A DNA stretch of 64,000 nt from Anaerocolumna sp. (GCA_029239975.1 JARBTX010000004.1:19741-83740), one strand, 5' to 3'; numbered from the stretch's first letter, positions 47,278 to 56,936 are shown. A program made the numbers and translations. Notes: generated from the sequence alone by a model not told the origin.

Positions 47278-48627
47278 TTATTCACTTTTAATATGTCCTT
47301 GACTACGTAAAACATCAATTACCATATTAGCATATTCTTTACATAATTCATGACTTTTTGCTTCTACCATTACACGTACTACATCTTCTGTACCACTCTC
47401 TCTTACTAGTATTCTGCCTTCTTCACCTAGTAATTCTTCCACCTTTTTTGTAGCCTCATTAACTTTAGCATCTTCTCTTGCTACTTTCTTATTATGAACT
47501 TTAACATTTTCTAATATTTGTGGATAAATAAATATCTCTTTTGTTAGTTCAGAAAGTTTCATTTTCTTCTCTAGTATTACTTCCATAATTTTAAGAGAAG
47601 TTAAAATGCCATCCCCTGTTGTTGCATGTTTACTGAAAATAATATGGCCTGATTGTTCACCACCGATAGAGTGTCCATTCGCCATCATATTTTCATATAC
47701 ATATTTATCACCAACAGCAGTCTTTTCATAGGCTATTCCTTTTTCATCTAGCGCTTTATATAGTCCTAAGTTTGACATGACTGTTGTTACAATTGTATTG
47801 TTGTTTAATTCACCACGTTCGTACATATAGGTTCCGCATATATATAGAATTAAATCACCATCTATAATATTACCCTTATCATCCACTGCTAAACAACGAT
47901 CTGCATCTCCATCATAAGCAAATCCTACATCAAGACCATTAAGTACAACATATTTTTGTAAGGATTCCATATAAGTGGAACCACATTTATCATTGATATT
48001 TGTTCCATTTGGTTCATTGTTTATCGTATATGTTTTAGCTCCTAATGCATCGAAAACACCTTTTGCAATCGTGGAAGCAGAACCATTTGCACAATCTAAA
48101 CCTACTTTCATATCTTTAAAGGAACGAGTTGCTAATGAAATTAAATATCCAATATAGCGGTTTCTTCCAATATAATAATCAGTAGTTTTACCTATGTTTT
48201 CTCTCTTTGCAAAAGGAATATCATCTTGTTTGCTATCGATATATTTTTCGATTACATCCTCAACTTCCGCCTCTAATTTATAACCACTACCATTTATTAT
48301 TTTAATACCATTGTCATAATAAGGATTATGGCTTGCTGAAATCATGATTCCACAATCAAAATTCTCACTTCGAACAACATAAGATACACTTGGAGTACTA
48401 GTTACATGAAGAAGATAAACATCTGCGCCACTTGCTGTTAATCCTGCAACTAACGAATATTCAAACATATAACTAGATCTTCTTGTATCCTTTCCGATTA
48501 CCACTCTTGCCTTATGTTCTTTTCCATAATGATAACCTAAGAATCTTCCTACTTTATATGCATGCTCTACTGTAAGACCTACATTTGCTTCACCGCGAAA
48601 ACCGTCTGTACCGAAATATTTACCCAT
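47278..48627 (-). CDS. glmM: Phosphoglucosamine mutase
   Basis: The 449-residue enzyme turns glucosamine 6-phosphate into glucosamine 1-phosphate for peptidoglycan precursors. The phosphoserine is S99 in ISASHNPYYDNGIKI. The metal loop is AYDGDADRCLAVDD. The sugar-binding motif is GGEQSGHIIF and the phosphate loop REHS-like RESGTEDVVRVMVEA. The N-terminus KYFGTDGFRG is the hallmark of GlmM. Start after AAGGAG. It is upstream of tig on the same strand with 254 bp between, in which a promoter of tig is likely. Confidence 0.96.
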   Translation of the reverse strand: MGKYFGTDGFRGEANVGLTVEHAYKVGRFLGYHYGKEHKARVVIGKDTRRSSYMFEYSLVAGLTASGADVYLLHVTSTPSVSYVVRSENFDCGIMISASHNPYYDNGIKIINGSGYKLEAEVEDVIEKYIDSKQDDIPFAKRENIGKTTDYYIGRNRYIGYLISLATRSFKDMKVGLDCANGSASTIAKGVFDALGAKTYTINNEPNGTNINDKCGSTYMESLQKYVVLNGLDVGFAYDGDADRCLAVDDKGNIIDGDLILYICGTYMYERGELNNNTIVTTVMSNLGLYKALDEKGIAYEKTAVGDKYVYENMMANGHSIGGEQSGHIIFSKHATTGDGILTSLKIMEVILEKKMKLSELTKEIFIYPQILENVKVHNKKVAREDAKVNEATKKVEELLGEEGRILVRESGTEDVVRVMVEAKSHELCKEYANMVIDVLRSQGHIKSE

Positions 48628-48957
48628 ATCAATTATCTCCTTTTCCTTTATTTTAATTAGTTATGGTTTATGTAAATGTTTGATTTGTTTTTGTCCGATA
48701 ATTCATTACCGATTGTAACACAAAGCAAAGGTATCCGCAATCTTTATATTCCTATCATATGTTTTACCTTTTGCCTTTGCGCCTAATAAAACAATAAAAA
48801 AACATCATCTCATATGTACGATTAGACGACAGATGTTTCCATTTGCTAATCAATCATATATACTAGATGATGTTTTAATTTGACTGGCTGTTATTTCAAC
48901 TATACAGCGTCTGTTGCATAATTTAAGTCAGTCGTTTTTTATACTATTTGATTTTTT
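48628..48957. other. 330-bp intergenic region between glmM and the spore protein gene
   Basis: No gene is visible. It holds the hairpin 48799-48876 after the spore protein gene and must hold a promoter for glmM, which I cannot place. Confidence 0.4.
48799..48876 (-). terminator. Imperfect long hairpin after the spore protein gene
   Basis: A 12-bp arm (48799-48810) pairs with 48865-48876. Inside, ATATG and GATTAG segments find partners with mismatches, leaving a 20-nt loop. On the minus strand it ends in a T-rich run. It resembles the long hairpin at 19815-19914 in build but not in sequence. Confidence 0.65.
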
Positions 48958-49212
48958 TTAGAAGGAACCTTGTCCTGAAGATCCAGATGAACCAACAGAA
49001 CCTGACATTGATTCTTCTTGTCTCTTAATCATTCGTCTTACCATTTCTCCACCGACAGAACCATTTTGAGCACTTGTTAAATCTCCGTTGTAACCTTGTT
49101 TTAAAGGTACGCCAATTTCAGAAGCAACTTCCATTTTGAATCTGTCAAGAGCTTCTCTAGCTTGAGGTACTTCTGCTCTGTTAGAACCACTGTTATTATT
49201 GTTACTTGCCAT
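48958..49212 (-). CDS. Alpha/beta-type small acid-soluble spore protein
   Basis: The 84-residue protein has the two family blocks: EVASEIGVPL, with the GPR protease site within it, and GSVGGEMVRRMIKRQEE near the end. Such proteins coat spore DNA, change its form and protect it from UV and chemicals. Asn/Ser/Gly-rich ends are common. Expression is expected in the forespore under sigma-G, but I could not place that promoter with confidence. Its presence shows that the organism forms spores. Confidence 0.95.
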   Translation of the reverse strand: MASNNNNSGSNRAEVPQAREALDRFKMEVASEIGVPLKQGYNGDLTSAQNGSVGGEMVRRMIKRQEESMSGSVGSSGSSGQGSF

Positions 49213-49668
49213 AATAAATTCACCTCCGTGATAAGATTAATGTGTTCTTGTTTCCGATAAATGATTTGTTTAAATCATCTATCGTAGTAATATTGTTAGC
49301 AGATAAGGGAATTTTTATTATGGTAAGTTGTGGTATTAAATTTTTTTTGTCATTACTAAAATTCTAGTAAAATCAATAATCTAATGAATTTATTAAACTT
49401 TAATGTTGCTAATTTTTTCTGCAACGTATTTTATGCATCTATAACATATTTAGTTAAAGTTATGATTGGTTATATTCATGTTTCTAATACCTTATTAACG
49501 TACTATTTTATAGGTAATTGCGAAACTATATCATTTATCGGATGGCTTATACAATAACGACATTTTTTATATTACAATTACCTAGTAATATTTTAAGATA
49601 AGTACAAAACTCTCATAAATTGTCCCCTATGATTCATATACTGTATAAACCATATAAAAAGGATTTCT
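49213..49668. other. 456-bp intergenic region with inverted repeats
   Basis: No gene is visible between the divergent spore protein and symporter genes. There are two inverted pairs: CCGATAAATGAT (49254-49265) with ATCATTTATCGG (49530-49541), and TAGGTAATTG (49511-49520) with CAATTACCTA (49575-49584). A local hairpin ATGATTT-AAATCAT lies at 49261-49278. A glycine riboswitch, common before such symporters, is not recognisable. Confidence 0.45.
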
Positions 49669-50979
49669 ATGAATAATGTTCTAGATTTTATCAAAAATTT
49701 AAATACACTAATATGGGGCGTACCAATGCTCTTACTTCTTATTGGAACTCATCTTTTCTTTACTTTCCGTTTAAAATTTATACAAAAAAAAATTGGAAAA
49801 GGGATACGTTTATCAATTAAACCCTCCACTGATGCAGAAGGTGAAACTAGTAGCTTTGGAGCTCTAACAACAACTTTGGCTGCTACACTTGGAATCGGAA
49901 ACATAGTTGGTGTATCAACAGCTGTTGCACTTGGTGGCCCTGGGGCAATTCTTTGGATTTGGTTAACAGGTGTACTTGGGATGGCGACGACTTATGCAGA
50001 ATGTTATCTTGGATTTTTATTTCGTCGTAAAGGAAAGGATGGCACGTATTCTGGCGGCCCTATGTATGCTCTTGAACATGGTCTACATTCCAAACCATTG
50101 GCGATTTTATATTGTTTTCTAACTTTAATGGCATCCTACGGTGTTGGTTGTTCAACACAATCTAATTCCATTACGGATGTTACAACCACTCTTTGGGGAT
50201 TATCTCCTTATATGGTTGGTATTGTTATTGCAATCATCACTGGTTTAGTCATCGTTGGTGGTATAAAATCAATCGGAAATATATGCATGAAACTAGTTCC
50301 TGCAATGGGCTTCTTTTACATACTTGCCTGTACCGTATTAATTTTCTTAAATATCCGTTATCTGCTGCCCGCTGTTACATTAATCTTTCGTTCCGCCTTT
50401 CTTCCTAGTGCTATGGCGGGTGGCTTTATTGGTAGTACGATTAAAACAGCTGCAAGATACGGTATTGCACGTGGACTATTCTCAAATGAAGCAGGAATTG
50501 GTACTGCTGCCATAGCTGCTGCAAGTGCTAAAACAGAAAGTCCACATAAACAAGCCTTAATATCTATGAGTGCAACTTTTTGGGATACGGTAGTAATGTG
50601 TGGTATAACAGGTTTAGTCATTGTATCAAATATACTAAAGCACCCAGAATCCGCAGTTGGTGCAACGGCATCTGAACTTACAACAATTGCATTTAAGCAA
50701 ATACCGTATGGTGAATACATTTTAGGTTTATCTATTATCGCTTTTGCAATTGCTACGTTAATAGGATGGTCTTATTTTGGTGAAAAAGCGGTAGTATACC
50801 TTTTTGGAAAAGATGGGATAAATACATACCGCGTATGTTACATTGTTATGATATTTATTGGATCTATTTTATCCTTAGAGTTTGTTTGGGAATTATCTGA
50901 TCTGATTAATGCTTTTATGATTTTACCTAACGTGCTTTCACTGTTACTTTTATATCGATTTATTAAACATACTGAATAG
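49669..50979 (+). CDS. Sodium:alanine symporter (AGCS) family protein
   Basis: The 436-residue protein has about ten membrane helices and the AGCS signature region GALTTTLAATLGIGNIVGVS (about 64-83), then GPGAILWIWLTGVLGMATTY, and the FSNEAGIGTAAIAAASAKTE block. It brings in alanine, glycine or related amino acids with Na+ or H+. Specificity cannot be read. The gene ends 17 bp inside the 3' end of the DJ-1/PfpI gene on the other strand, so the two coding ends overlap tail-to-tail. Confidence 0.93.
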   Translation: MNNVLDFIKNLNTLIWGVPMLLLLIGTHLFFTFRLKFIQKKIGKGIRLSIKPSTDAEGETSSFGALTTTLAATLGIGNIVGVSTAVALGGPGAILWIWLTGVLGMATTYAECYLGFLFRRKGKDGTYSGGPMYALEHGLHSKPLAILYCFLTLMASYGVGCSTQSNSITDVTTTLWGLSPYMVGIVIAIITGLVIVGGIKSIGNICMKLVPAMGFFYILACTVLIFLNIRYLLPAVTLIFRSAFLPSAMAGGFIGSTIKTAARYGIARGLFSNEAGIGTAAIAAASAKTESPHKQALISMSATFWDTVVMCGITGLVIVSNILKHPESAVGATASELTTIAFKQIPYGEYILGLSIIAFAIATLIGWSYFGEKAVVYLFGKDGINTYRVCYIVMIFIGSILSLEFVWELSDLINAFMILPNVLSLLLLYRFIKHTE

Positions 50980-51505
50980 CTTTTGCTATATTTACAGCTG
51001 TTTCCTTATCTTTTAAATGTTCAATAATACATAATGAAAATTCTATTGATGCTCCCATGCCTTTACCGGTTATGATATTCCCATCTACTTCAGTTTTATT
51101 ACTTGAAACTGTAGCACCAAGTAACTTATCTTCATAACCGGGATAGCAGGTAGCTCTTTTTCCTTCTAAAATCCCATTCATCCCCAATACACTTGGCGCT
51201 GCACAGATTGCCGCTATAGTTTTCCCTTTGTTCGCATATTCTTTTAAAGCTGTAACTAATCCTTCATGCTCTGCAAGGTGTTTTGTTCCTGGCATTCCAC
51301 CAGGCAATATAAGCATATCTGATCCTTCTATATTAATATCTTCAAAAAGTAAGTCCGCTTCCACTTTAATATTGTGTGAACTTATTATCTGTTTTGAACC
51401 AGTAATGGACACCATACGAATATCGATTTCAGCTCTTCTTAATAAATCTACAACTGTCAATCCTTCTATTTCTTCAAAACCATTCGCTAAGAATATATAT
51501 ACCAT
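50963..51505 (-). CDS. DJ-1/PfpI-family protein
   Basis: I choose ATG at 51505 (MVYIFLANGFEEIEG) after AAGGAG; the longer frame reaches 51547. The 180-residue protein has the DJ-1 fold: glutamate in NGFEEIE (about E13-E14), nucleophilic cysteine at about 100 in AAICAAPSVLG, and no extra domains. Relatives act in aldehyde/glyoxal stress, as chaperones or as peptidases, and the exact role here is unknown. Its 3' end overlaps the symporter gene by 17 bp. Confidence 0.92.
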   Translation of the reverse strand: MVYIFLANGFEEIEGLTVVDLLRRAEIDIRMVSITGSKQIISSHNIKVEADLLFEDINIEGSDMLILPGGMPGTKHLAEHEGLVTALKEYANKGKTIAAICAAPSVLGMNGILEGKRATCYPGYEDKLLGATVSSNKTEVDGNIITGKGMGASIEFSLCIIEHLKDKETAVNIAKAIQYV

Positions 51506-51772
51506 TTTGATATCTCCTTTTTTATGTGTAAATTTTGCAAGCCTCATTTACCTAAGAATTTTTACAATTAACCTTAGTTATTTCACTATTTTCTTATAAT
51601 TATAACATGAATAGAAGTGTTTGCAAGAAGTTGGATGTTCATTACCGAAAATTAATTTTCGCTGGTATTATTTAGTAGTAGCATGAAGATTTGTATGATA
51701 TAATTGAAGTAAAATACATTGCGATTCCTGCCAACACCCAATTTGTGGTGTTTTGACAGTATGGAGGAGTAT

Positions 51773-52828
51773 ATGAAAATAGTTGTTTTAGCTGGTGGTT
51801 TAAGCCCAGAAAGAGATGTCTCCTTATCATCAGGAAGTTTAATTGCGAACGCTCTGATGGAAAAAGGACATGGTGTTCTACTTTTGGATGTTTATGAAGG
51901 ATATCAAAATACAATTCATAATATGGATGATTTATTTTTGTATTCAAAAGATGGAATAAAGTATCATTATACCGTTTCTGATATTGAACCGGATTTGGAT
52001 GCTATTAAAGTTAAGAATAATAATCAGTTAGCATTCATAGGTCCAAACGTTCTAGATATCTGTGGTTTTGCCGATGTTGTTTTTATGGGCTTACATGGAT
52101 CCATAGGAGAAAACGGTAGCTTACAAGCTACTTTCGATAATTTTAATATAAAATATACTGGAACAGGTTATATCGGAAGTTTATTAGCTATGGATAAAGA
52201 CTTAAGTAAACGTCTATTTGTTCAAGCAAATATTCCAACTGCAGAGTGGATTCTCTATGATATAAATGAAAATACAATCCATGACGTTAAAAATACGATT
52301 GGATTCCCATGTGTTGTAAAACCTTGTAGTTGTGGTTCAAGCATTGGTGTATCCATCGTAAAGAATTTAGAAGAACTAAAGACCGCTCTTAGTTATGCAT
52401 TTAAATATGAAACATCTGTATTGATTGAAAAGATGATAAATGGGCGAGAATTTTCAGTAGGTATACTAAATAACAAACCATTACCAGTAATAGAAATTAT
52501 CCCAACCACTGGATTTTATGATTATAAAAACAAATACCAAAGTGGCTTAACGAGTGAAATATGTCCTGCAGATTTATCACTTGAATTAACAAGAAAAGTA
52601 CAAGAAAAAGCTCTAAAAGTTCATAAAACATTACGACTAGGTGGTTATTCACGAATTGATTTTATACTTGATACCAAAGGCGAATTTATATGCTTAGAAG
52701 CAAATACCCTACCTGGAATGACACCAACTAGTTTAATACCCCAAGAAGCGAAATGTCTAGGCATAGAATACAACGAATTATGTGAGACGATAGCTATGCT
52801 ACCATTTAATAAGAATTTAAAACATTAA
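51773..52828 (+). CDS. ddl: D-alanine--D-alanine ligase
   Basis: The ATG at 51773 is five bases after GGAGG; the frame upstream has no homology. The 351-residue ATP-grasp enzyme joins two D-alanines for peptidoglycan. The N-terminus VVLAGGLSPERDVSLSSG, the segment FMGLHGSIGENGSLQATF, the ATP-grasp KPCSCGSSIGVSIVKN, and metal ligands in CLEANTLPGMTPTSLIPQEA are present. The last motif (PGMT) is typical of Ddl. Whether it prefers D-Ala or D-Ser/D-Lac at the second site is not clear. It is followed by a long hairpin, then a GH2 gene. Confidence 0.93.
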   Translation: MKIVVLAGGLSPERDVSLSSGSLIANALMEKGHGVLLLDVYEGYQNTIHNMDDLFLYSKDGIKYHYTVSDIEPDLDAIKVKNNNQLAFIGPNVLDICGFADVVFMGLHGSIGENGSLQATFDNFNIKYTGTGYIGSLLAMDKDLSKRLFVQANIPTAEWILYDINENTIHDVKNTIGFPCVVKPCSCGSSIGVSIVKNLEELKTALSYAFKYETSVLIEKMINGREFSVGILNNKPLPVIEIIPTTGFYDYKNKYQSGLTSEICPADLSLELTRKVQEKALKVHKTLRLGGYSRIDFILDTKGEFICLEANTLPGMTPTSLIPQEAKCLGIEYNELCETIAMLPFNKNLKH

Positions 52829-52840
52829 CATATTTAACTT

Positions 52841-52892
52841 ATAAGATTAGAGTGTCAAAATTACTGCAGAGCTTTTGACACCTGAATCTTAT
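52841..52892 (+). terminator. Symmetrical hairpin between ddl and the GH2 gene
   Basis: Eight bp (52841-52848 with 52885-52892) and nine bp (52852-52860 with 52873-52881) are paired around a symmetrical 3x3 internal loop and a 12-nt apical loop. An A-rich stretch, not a T run, follows on the plus strand, so classic intrinsic termination is doubtful and an operator role is possible. Confidence 0.5.
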
Positions 52893-52952
52893 ATTAAAAG
52901 AAAAAAAGATAAACGAATAAGTAGTATACTACAATATACATTAGGAGGACAA

Positions 52953-55835
52953 ATGATACAAAAAATTGATTTAAGCGGTATATGGAGTTTTCAACTTGAT
53001 AAAGAAAAACTTGGGTTTGATTTAGAATATCATAAAGGTGGTTTTGGGGATTCTATTCATCTTCCAGGTACAACAGCAGAAGCGAAAAAAGGAGAAAAAA
53101 ATCCTGCCAGAGAAACTGGTTATTTAACTGAAGAATATGCATTTTCTGGTTATGCATGGTTTGAAAAAGAATTTTATTTAGATTCTAAGGTTAGTAATTT
53201 ACCTTTTGAGTTGTATCTAGAAAGAACTAGAATCTCTCATGTATGGTTAGACGGTAATTATATAGGTACAAGGAATAGCCTATGTACATCCCATAACTAT
53301 AATTTAGGTATGGATTTAGAGCCAGGAAAACATACATTAGTCATTATGATTGATAATACCAATTATCCAACAAAAGGTGGACACATGACATCCCCAGATA
53401 CACAGACTAACTGGAACGGAATCACTGGAGCAATAGAACTTAGATCCTATTCCTTAATTCACGTAACGGATGTTAGTATCTACCCATCCATAGAAAAACA
53501 GGGAGTTACATTATTTATTAATTATGCAAATCAATCAAATACTTCTAGTAATGTAACCTTTAAGATAACAAACAAGTTATTGAATGCCACTACTAGCTTT
53601 GATAACGAACAAGTTTACGATATCATTGCTAATCCTGGGGAATCAAGTGCTACTTTGTTTTATTCCATACAGAATCCAAAGTTATGGGATGAATTTAATC
53701 CTAATATTTATCAATTAAACATATTAATTGATAACGAAGATACAAAAGATACTTGGAGTGATACGTTTGGTTTCCGCTCATTTGTAGCTGTTAAAGAAAA
53801 GTTTATCATTAATAATCATGAAACGTTTTTACGCGGGAAGCATGACGGTATGATATTCCCTATAACTGGATATGCTCCAACTACTGTTGAAGGTTGGCTC
53901 ACAGTAATGAAAAAAGCAAAAGAATTCGGAATCAATCATTATCGTTTTCATACTTGTTGCCCACCAGATGCTGCATTTCAAGCTGCAGATATCCTTGGTA
54001 TCTATATGGAGCCTGAATTACCATTTTGGGGAACTGTAACAGATGAAACCTATCCTGAGCACAAAAAAGACGAACAGGAATACCTTATATTAGAAGGAAA
54101 ACGAATATTAAAAGAATTTGGAAATCACCCATCCTTTGTTATGATGTCATTAGGAAATGAATTATGGGGAAGCAAAGAACGAATCAGTGAAATTCTTAGA
54201 GTATATAAGGATTTAGATAATAGACATCTCTATACACAAGGTTCAAATAACTTTCAATTTGTTCCAGATATTTTAAAAGAAGAAGACTTCTTTGTTGGTG
54301 TGCGTTTTGATAAGAATCGTTTATTCCGTGGCTCTTATGCTATGTGTGATGCTCCACTTGGCCATGTTCAAACAACAGAACCTGGTACATTATTTGATTA
54401 CGATGATAATATAATGCCAGGAGCAAATGTAACGGTAAATGGATCAAATGAAGAAGAAACAATCACGATACAATATCATGATCATACCAAAGAAGTGAAA
54501 GCTTCTAGTCAAACAGACTGTTTAGTACCTTATGTTCCAGTTATATCACACGAAATCGGTCAATATGAGACTTATCCAAATTATAAAGAAATTGATAAAT
54601 ATACTGGAGTATTAAAAGCAAGGAATTTTGAAATCTTTAAACAACGCCTTGAAGATAGAGGCCTTGGTGATTTAGCAGATGCATATTTTAAGGCTAGTGG
54701 ACAATTAGCGGTAGCTTGTTATAAAGAAGAATTAGAAGCAGCTTTACGTACAAAATACCTGTCTGGATTCCATCTCCTTGACCTACAAGATTTTAGTGGC
54801 CAAGGTACTGCTTTAGTTGGTGTCTTAGATGCATTTATGGAAGAAAAGGGAACAATCACTAGTAAAGAGTGGAGACGCTTCTGTTCTGACGCAGTGTTAC
54901 TTGGAAGATTTAAAAGATATAATTATGAGTCAGGAGATACTCTAGATGTAACTGTTCAAATAAGATACCATAAACAACAACCATTGAATTTAGCTAAACT
55001 AAAATGGAGTTTAGAACAAATTGATACACAGTATACTGTAATTCAATCCGGAACAATTGATCTTCCTACTATAACAAATGGACTTTCTACATTAGCTGAT
55101 ATAAAGGTAACTTTCCCTGAAGCTTTGTTACCGATGGAATATAGATTAAGATTAATGATAAATGATACTGACATTGAAAATGAATATAAGTATTCTGTAT
55201 ATCCAAAGAGAAGTCTTTCCTTTGAACAACATGAGAAGTATGATGTTTATAAGTCAACTAAAACTGGAAAAAATGTTTATATCGTTCATAATTATGATGA
55301 AATAACAGAAGATTTAATTCAAAAAGGTGAGAATGTTCTTCTCCTTCCAAATACAGTTAAAAATGGACTACAGGGCTTTTATTGTACAGACTTTTGGTGT
55401 TACCCAATGTTTCGTTCTATATCTGAAAGTATGAATCGTGAAGTACCGGTTGGTACAATGGGATTATTAATTGATAACAAACACAAATCATTAAACGATT
55501 TCCAGACAGAATATTATGCTACACCTAAGTGGTATCAAATAGTTTCAAATTCTACAGCCACTATACTAAACGATACATCTTCTGAATACCGACCAATTGT
55601 ACAGGTAATTGATAATTTTGAAAGAAATCATAAACTTGGTATTCTATTTGAAGCCAAAGTTATGAAAAATCAAGAAATATTAAAAGGTAACTTATTAGTG
55701 TGCACAAGTAAATTGGAAGAAATATTAGAATATATTGAAGTCAATCAATTTTTCTATAGTATTTTAGAATATGCAAGCTCAGACGAATTTCTTCCTGAAC
55801 AAACTTTAAATACTGAATTTATTAAGAATATGTAA
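52953..55835 (+). CDS. Large GH2-family glycosidase
   Basis: The ATG at 52953 (MIQKIDLSGIWSFQLDKEKL) follows AGGAGG; the frame upstream to 52875 overlaps a hairpin and has no homology. The 960-residue protein starts with a GH2 jelly roll (about 1-180), an immunoglobulin-like sandwich (about 180-300) and a TIM barrel. The acid/base is E403 in LGNELWG, and the probable nucleophile is E534 in SHEIGQYE. A further Leu/Asp-rich block HLLDLQDFSGQGTALVGVLD is typical of a branch of GH2 whose specificity is varied. The last 250 residues are an additional beta domain. There is no signal peptide. A perfect palindrome GTAGTATACTAC lies at 52921-52932. Confidence 0.9.
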   Translation: MIQKIDLSGIWSFQLDKEKLGFDLEYHKGGFGDSIHLPGTTAEAKKGEKNPARETGYLTEEYAFSGYAWFEKEFYLDSKVSNLPFELYLERTRISHVWLDGNYIGTRNSLCTSHNYNLGMDLEPGKHTLVIMIDNTNYPTKGGHMTSPDTQTNWNGITGAIELRSYSLIHVTDVSIYPSIEKQGVTLFINYANQSNTSSNVTFKITNKLLNATTSFDNEQVYDIIANPGESSATLFYSIQNPKLWDEFNPNIYQLNILIDNEDTKDTWSDTFGFRSFVAVKEKFIINNHETFLRGKHDGMIFPITGYAPTTVEGWLTVMKKAKEFGINHYRFHTCCPPDAAFQAADILGIYMEPELPFWGTVTDETYPEHKKDEQEYLILEGKRILKEFGNHPSFVMMSLGNELWGSKERISEILRVYKDLDNRHLYTQGSNNFQFVPDILKEEDFFVGVRFDKNRLFRGSYAMCDAPLGHVQTTEPGTLFDYDDNIMPGANVTVNGSNEEETITIQYHDHTKEVKASSQTDCLVPYVPVISHEIGQYETYPNYKEIDKYTGVLKARNFEIFKQRLEDRGLGDLADAYFKASGQLAVACYKEELEAALRTKYLSGFHLLDLQDFSGQGTALVGVLDAFMEEKGTITSKEWRRFCSDAVLLGRFKRYNYESGDTLDVTVQIRYHKQQPLNLAKLKWSLEQIDTQYTVIQSGTIDLPTITNGLSTLADIKVTFPEALLPMEYRLRLMINDTDIENEYKYSVYPKRSLSFEQHEKYDVYKSTKTGKNVYIVHNYDEITEDLIQKGENVLLLPNTVKNGLQGFYCTDFWCYPMFRSISESMNREVPVGTMGLLIDNKHKSLNDFQTEYYATPKWYQIVSNSTATILNDTSSEYRPIVQVIDNFERNHKLGILFEAKVMKNQEILKGNLLVCTSKLEEILEYIEVNQFFYSILEYASSDEFLPEQTLNTEFIKNM

Positions 55836-55920
55836 GTATAATTGCATCGGTATGTTATCATTATATATAGATAATATTTAGTTTCTATAAATCTTAAATG
55901 ATAGGATAGGAGATATCACG

Positions 55921-56487
55921 ATGAATTTTTCCAAAAAAGAGATTTTAAGTATTCCTAACTTACTTTGTTACGTCAGATTGATGCTAATACCAGTATTTGT
56001 TCTATTCTATATCAGAGCAGATGAACCAAATGAATACCTACTTTCAGCCTGGGTTGTTATGTTAGCAAGCCTTACAGACTTTTTTGATGGATTTATAGCA
56101 CGAAAATTTCAAATGGTCACCGAACTAGGCAAATTTCTCGATCCTCTTGCAGACAAACTAATGCAAGCTGCTTTATTATTTGTTTTAATTGTTAAAATTA
56201 GATGGATGTTTCTTTTAGTAAGCTTGTTTGTAATAAAAGAAATTACCATGGCAGTTGTTGGCTTTGTAATGTTTCGAAAAGGCAAGAAATTAGATGGTGC
56301 TATGTGGTTTGGTAAAGTATCCACTACTGTCTTGTATGTGGTAATGTTAATTTTAATTGCTATTCCTACCCTAAAAACATCAATAACAAATATCTTAATG
56401 ATAACATGTGCTGTTTTTTTAAGTTTATCGTTCTTATTATACATGAAAGTATATTTTGACATGTATAGGATTCGTGAAGTAGAATAA
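55921..56487 (+). CDS. pgsA: CDP-diacylglycerol--glycerol-3-phosphate 3-phosphatidyltransferase
   Basis: The 188-residue membrane protein has the CDP-alcohol phosphotransferase signature D-x2-D-G-x2-A-R-x8-G-x3-D-x3-D (TDFFDGFIARKFQMVTELGK then FLDPLADK). It also has about five or six hydrophobic helices. It makes phosphatidylglycerol phosphate from CDP-diacylglycerol, the first step to phosphatidylglycerol and cardiolipin. The opening IPNLLCYVRLMLIPVFVL is characteristic of PgsA. Phosphatidylglycerol would also serve the LtaS-like enzyme in this window. Start after AGGAG. An intrinsic terminator follows. Confidence 0.93.
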   Translation: MNFSKKEILSIPNLLCYVRLMLIPVFVLFYIRADEPNEYLLSAWVVMLASLTDFFDGFIARKFQMVTELGKFLDPLADKLMQAALLFVLIVKIRWMFLLVSLFVIKEITMAVVGFVMFRKGKKLDGAMWFGKVSTTVLYVVMLILIAIPTLKTSITNILMITCAVFLSLSFLLYMKVYFDMYRIREVE

Positions 56488-56490
56488 CAC

Positions 56491-56560
56491 AAAAAGGGAC
56501 TTCTTAATTAAAAATAATCTCTTCACAAAGAAATTATTATTAATTAAACGTCCCTTTTTT
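56491..56560 (+). terminator. Terminator after pgsA
   Basis: Arms AAAAAGGGAC (56491-56500) and GTCCCTTTTT (56550-56559) enclose further AT-rich pairing (TTAATTA with TAATTAA). The T run closes the stem. Confidence 0.85.
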
Positions 56561-56590
56561 ATATAATTTAATTTTTATATATTTTTTTTA

Positions 56591-56936
56591 GGTTTTATAT
56601 TACTTAGGTTTTCATATTATTTAAGTTTTATGTTATTTAGGTTTTCATATTATTTAAGTTTTATGTTATTTAGGTTTTCATATTATTTAAGTTTTATGTT
56701 ATTTAGGTTTCATATTACTTAGGTTTTCATATTATTTGGGTTTTATGTTATTTAGGTTTCATATTATTTAGGTTTTCATATTATTTGGGTTTTATGTTAT
56801 TTAGGTTTTCATATTACTTAGGTTTCATATTACTTAGGTTTTCATATTACTTAGGTTTTATATTATTTAGGTTTTAATATTACTTAGGTTTTCATATTAC
56901 TTAGGTTTTCATATTATTTAGGTTTCATATTATTTA
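56591..56936. repeat. Minisatellite of 21 units of 16 or 17 bp
   Basis: Units are variants of GGTTTTCATATTATTTA (17 bp), GGTTTCATATTACTTA and AGTTTTATGTTATTTA (16 bp). They are ordered into 33-bp pairs (three times from 56607) and 49-bp triples (twice, about 56705-56802). The array fills the gap between the pgsA terminator and the convergent YgjP-like gene, ending 10 bp from its stop. There are no unique spacers, so it is not CRISPR. Confidence 0.95.

Noticed and set aside
49213..49668. Glycine riboswitch before the AGCS symporter
   Set aside because: I could not find the conserved purine-rich cores of the tandem aptamers.
56591..56936. CRISPR array
   Set aside because: Units follow each other without unique spacers, are only 16-17 bp, and no cas gene is present.
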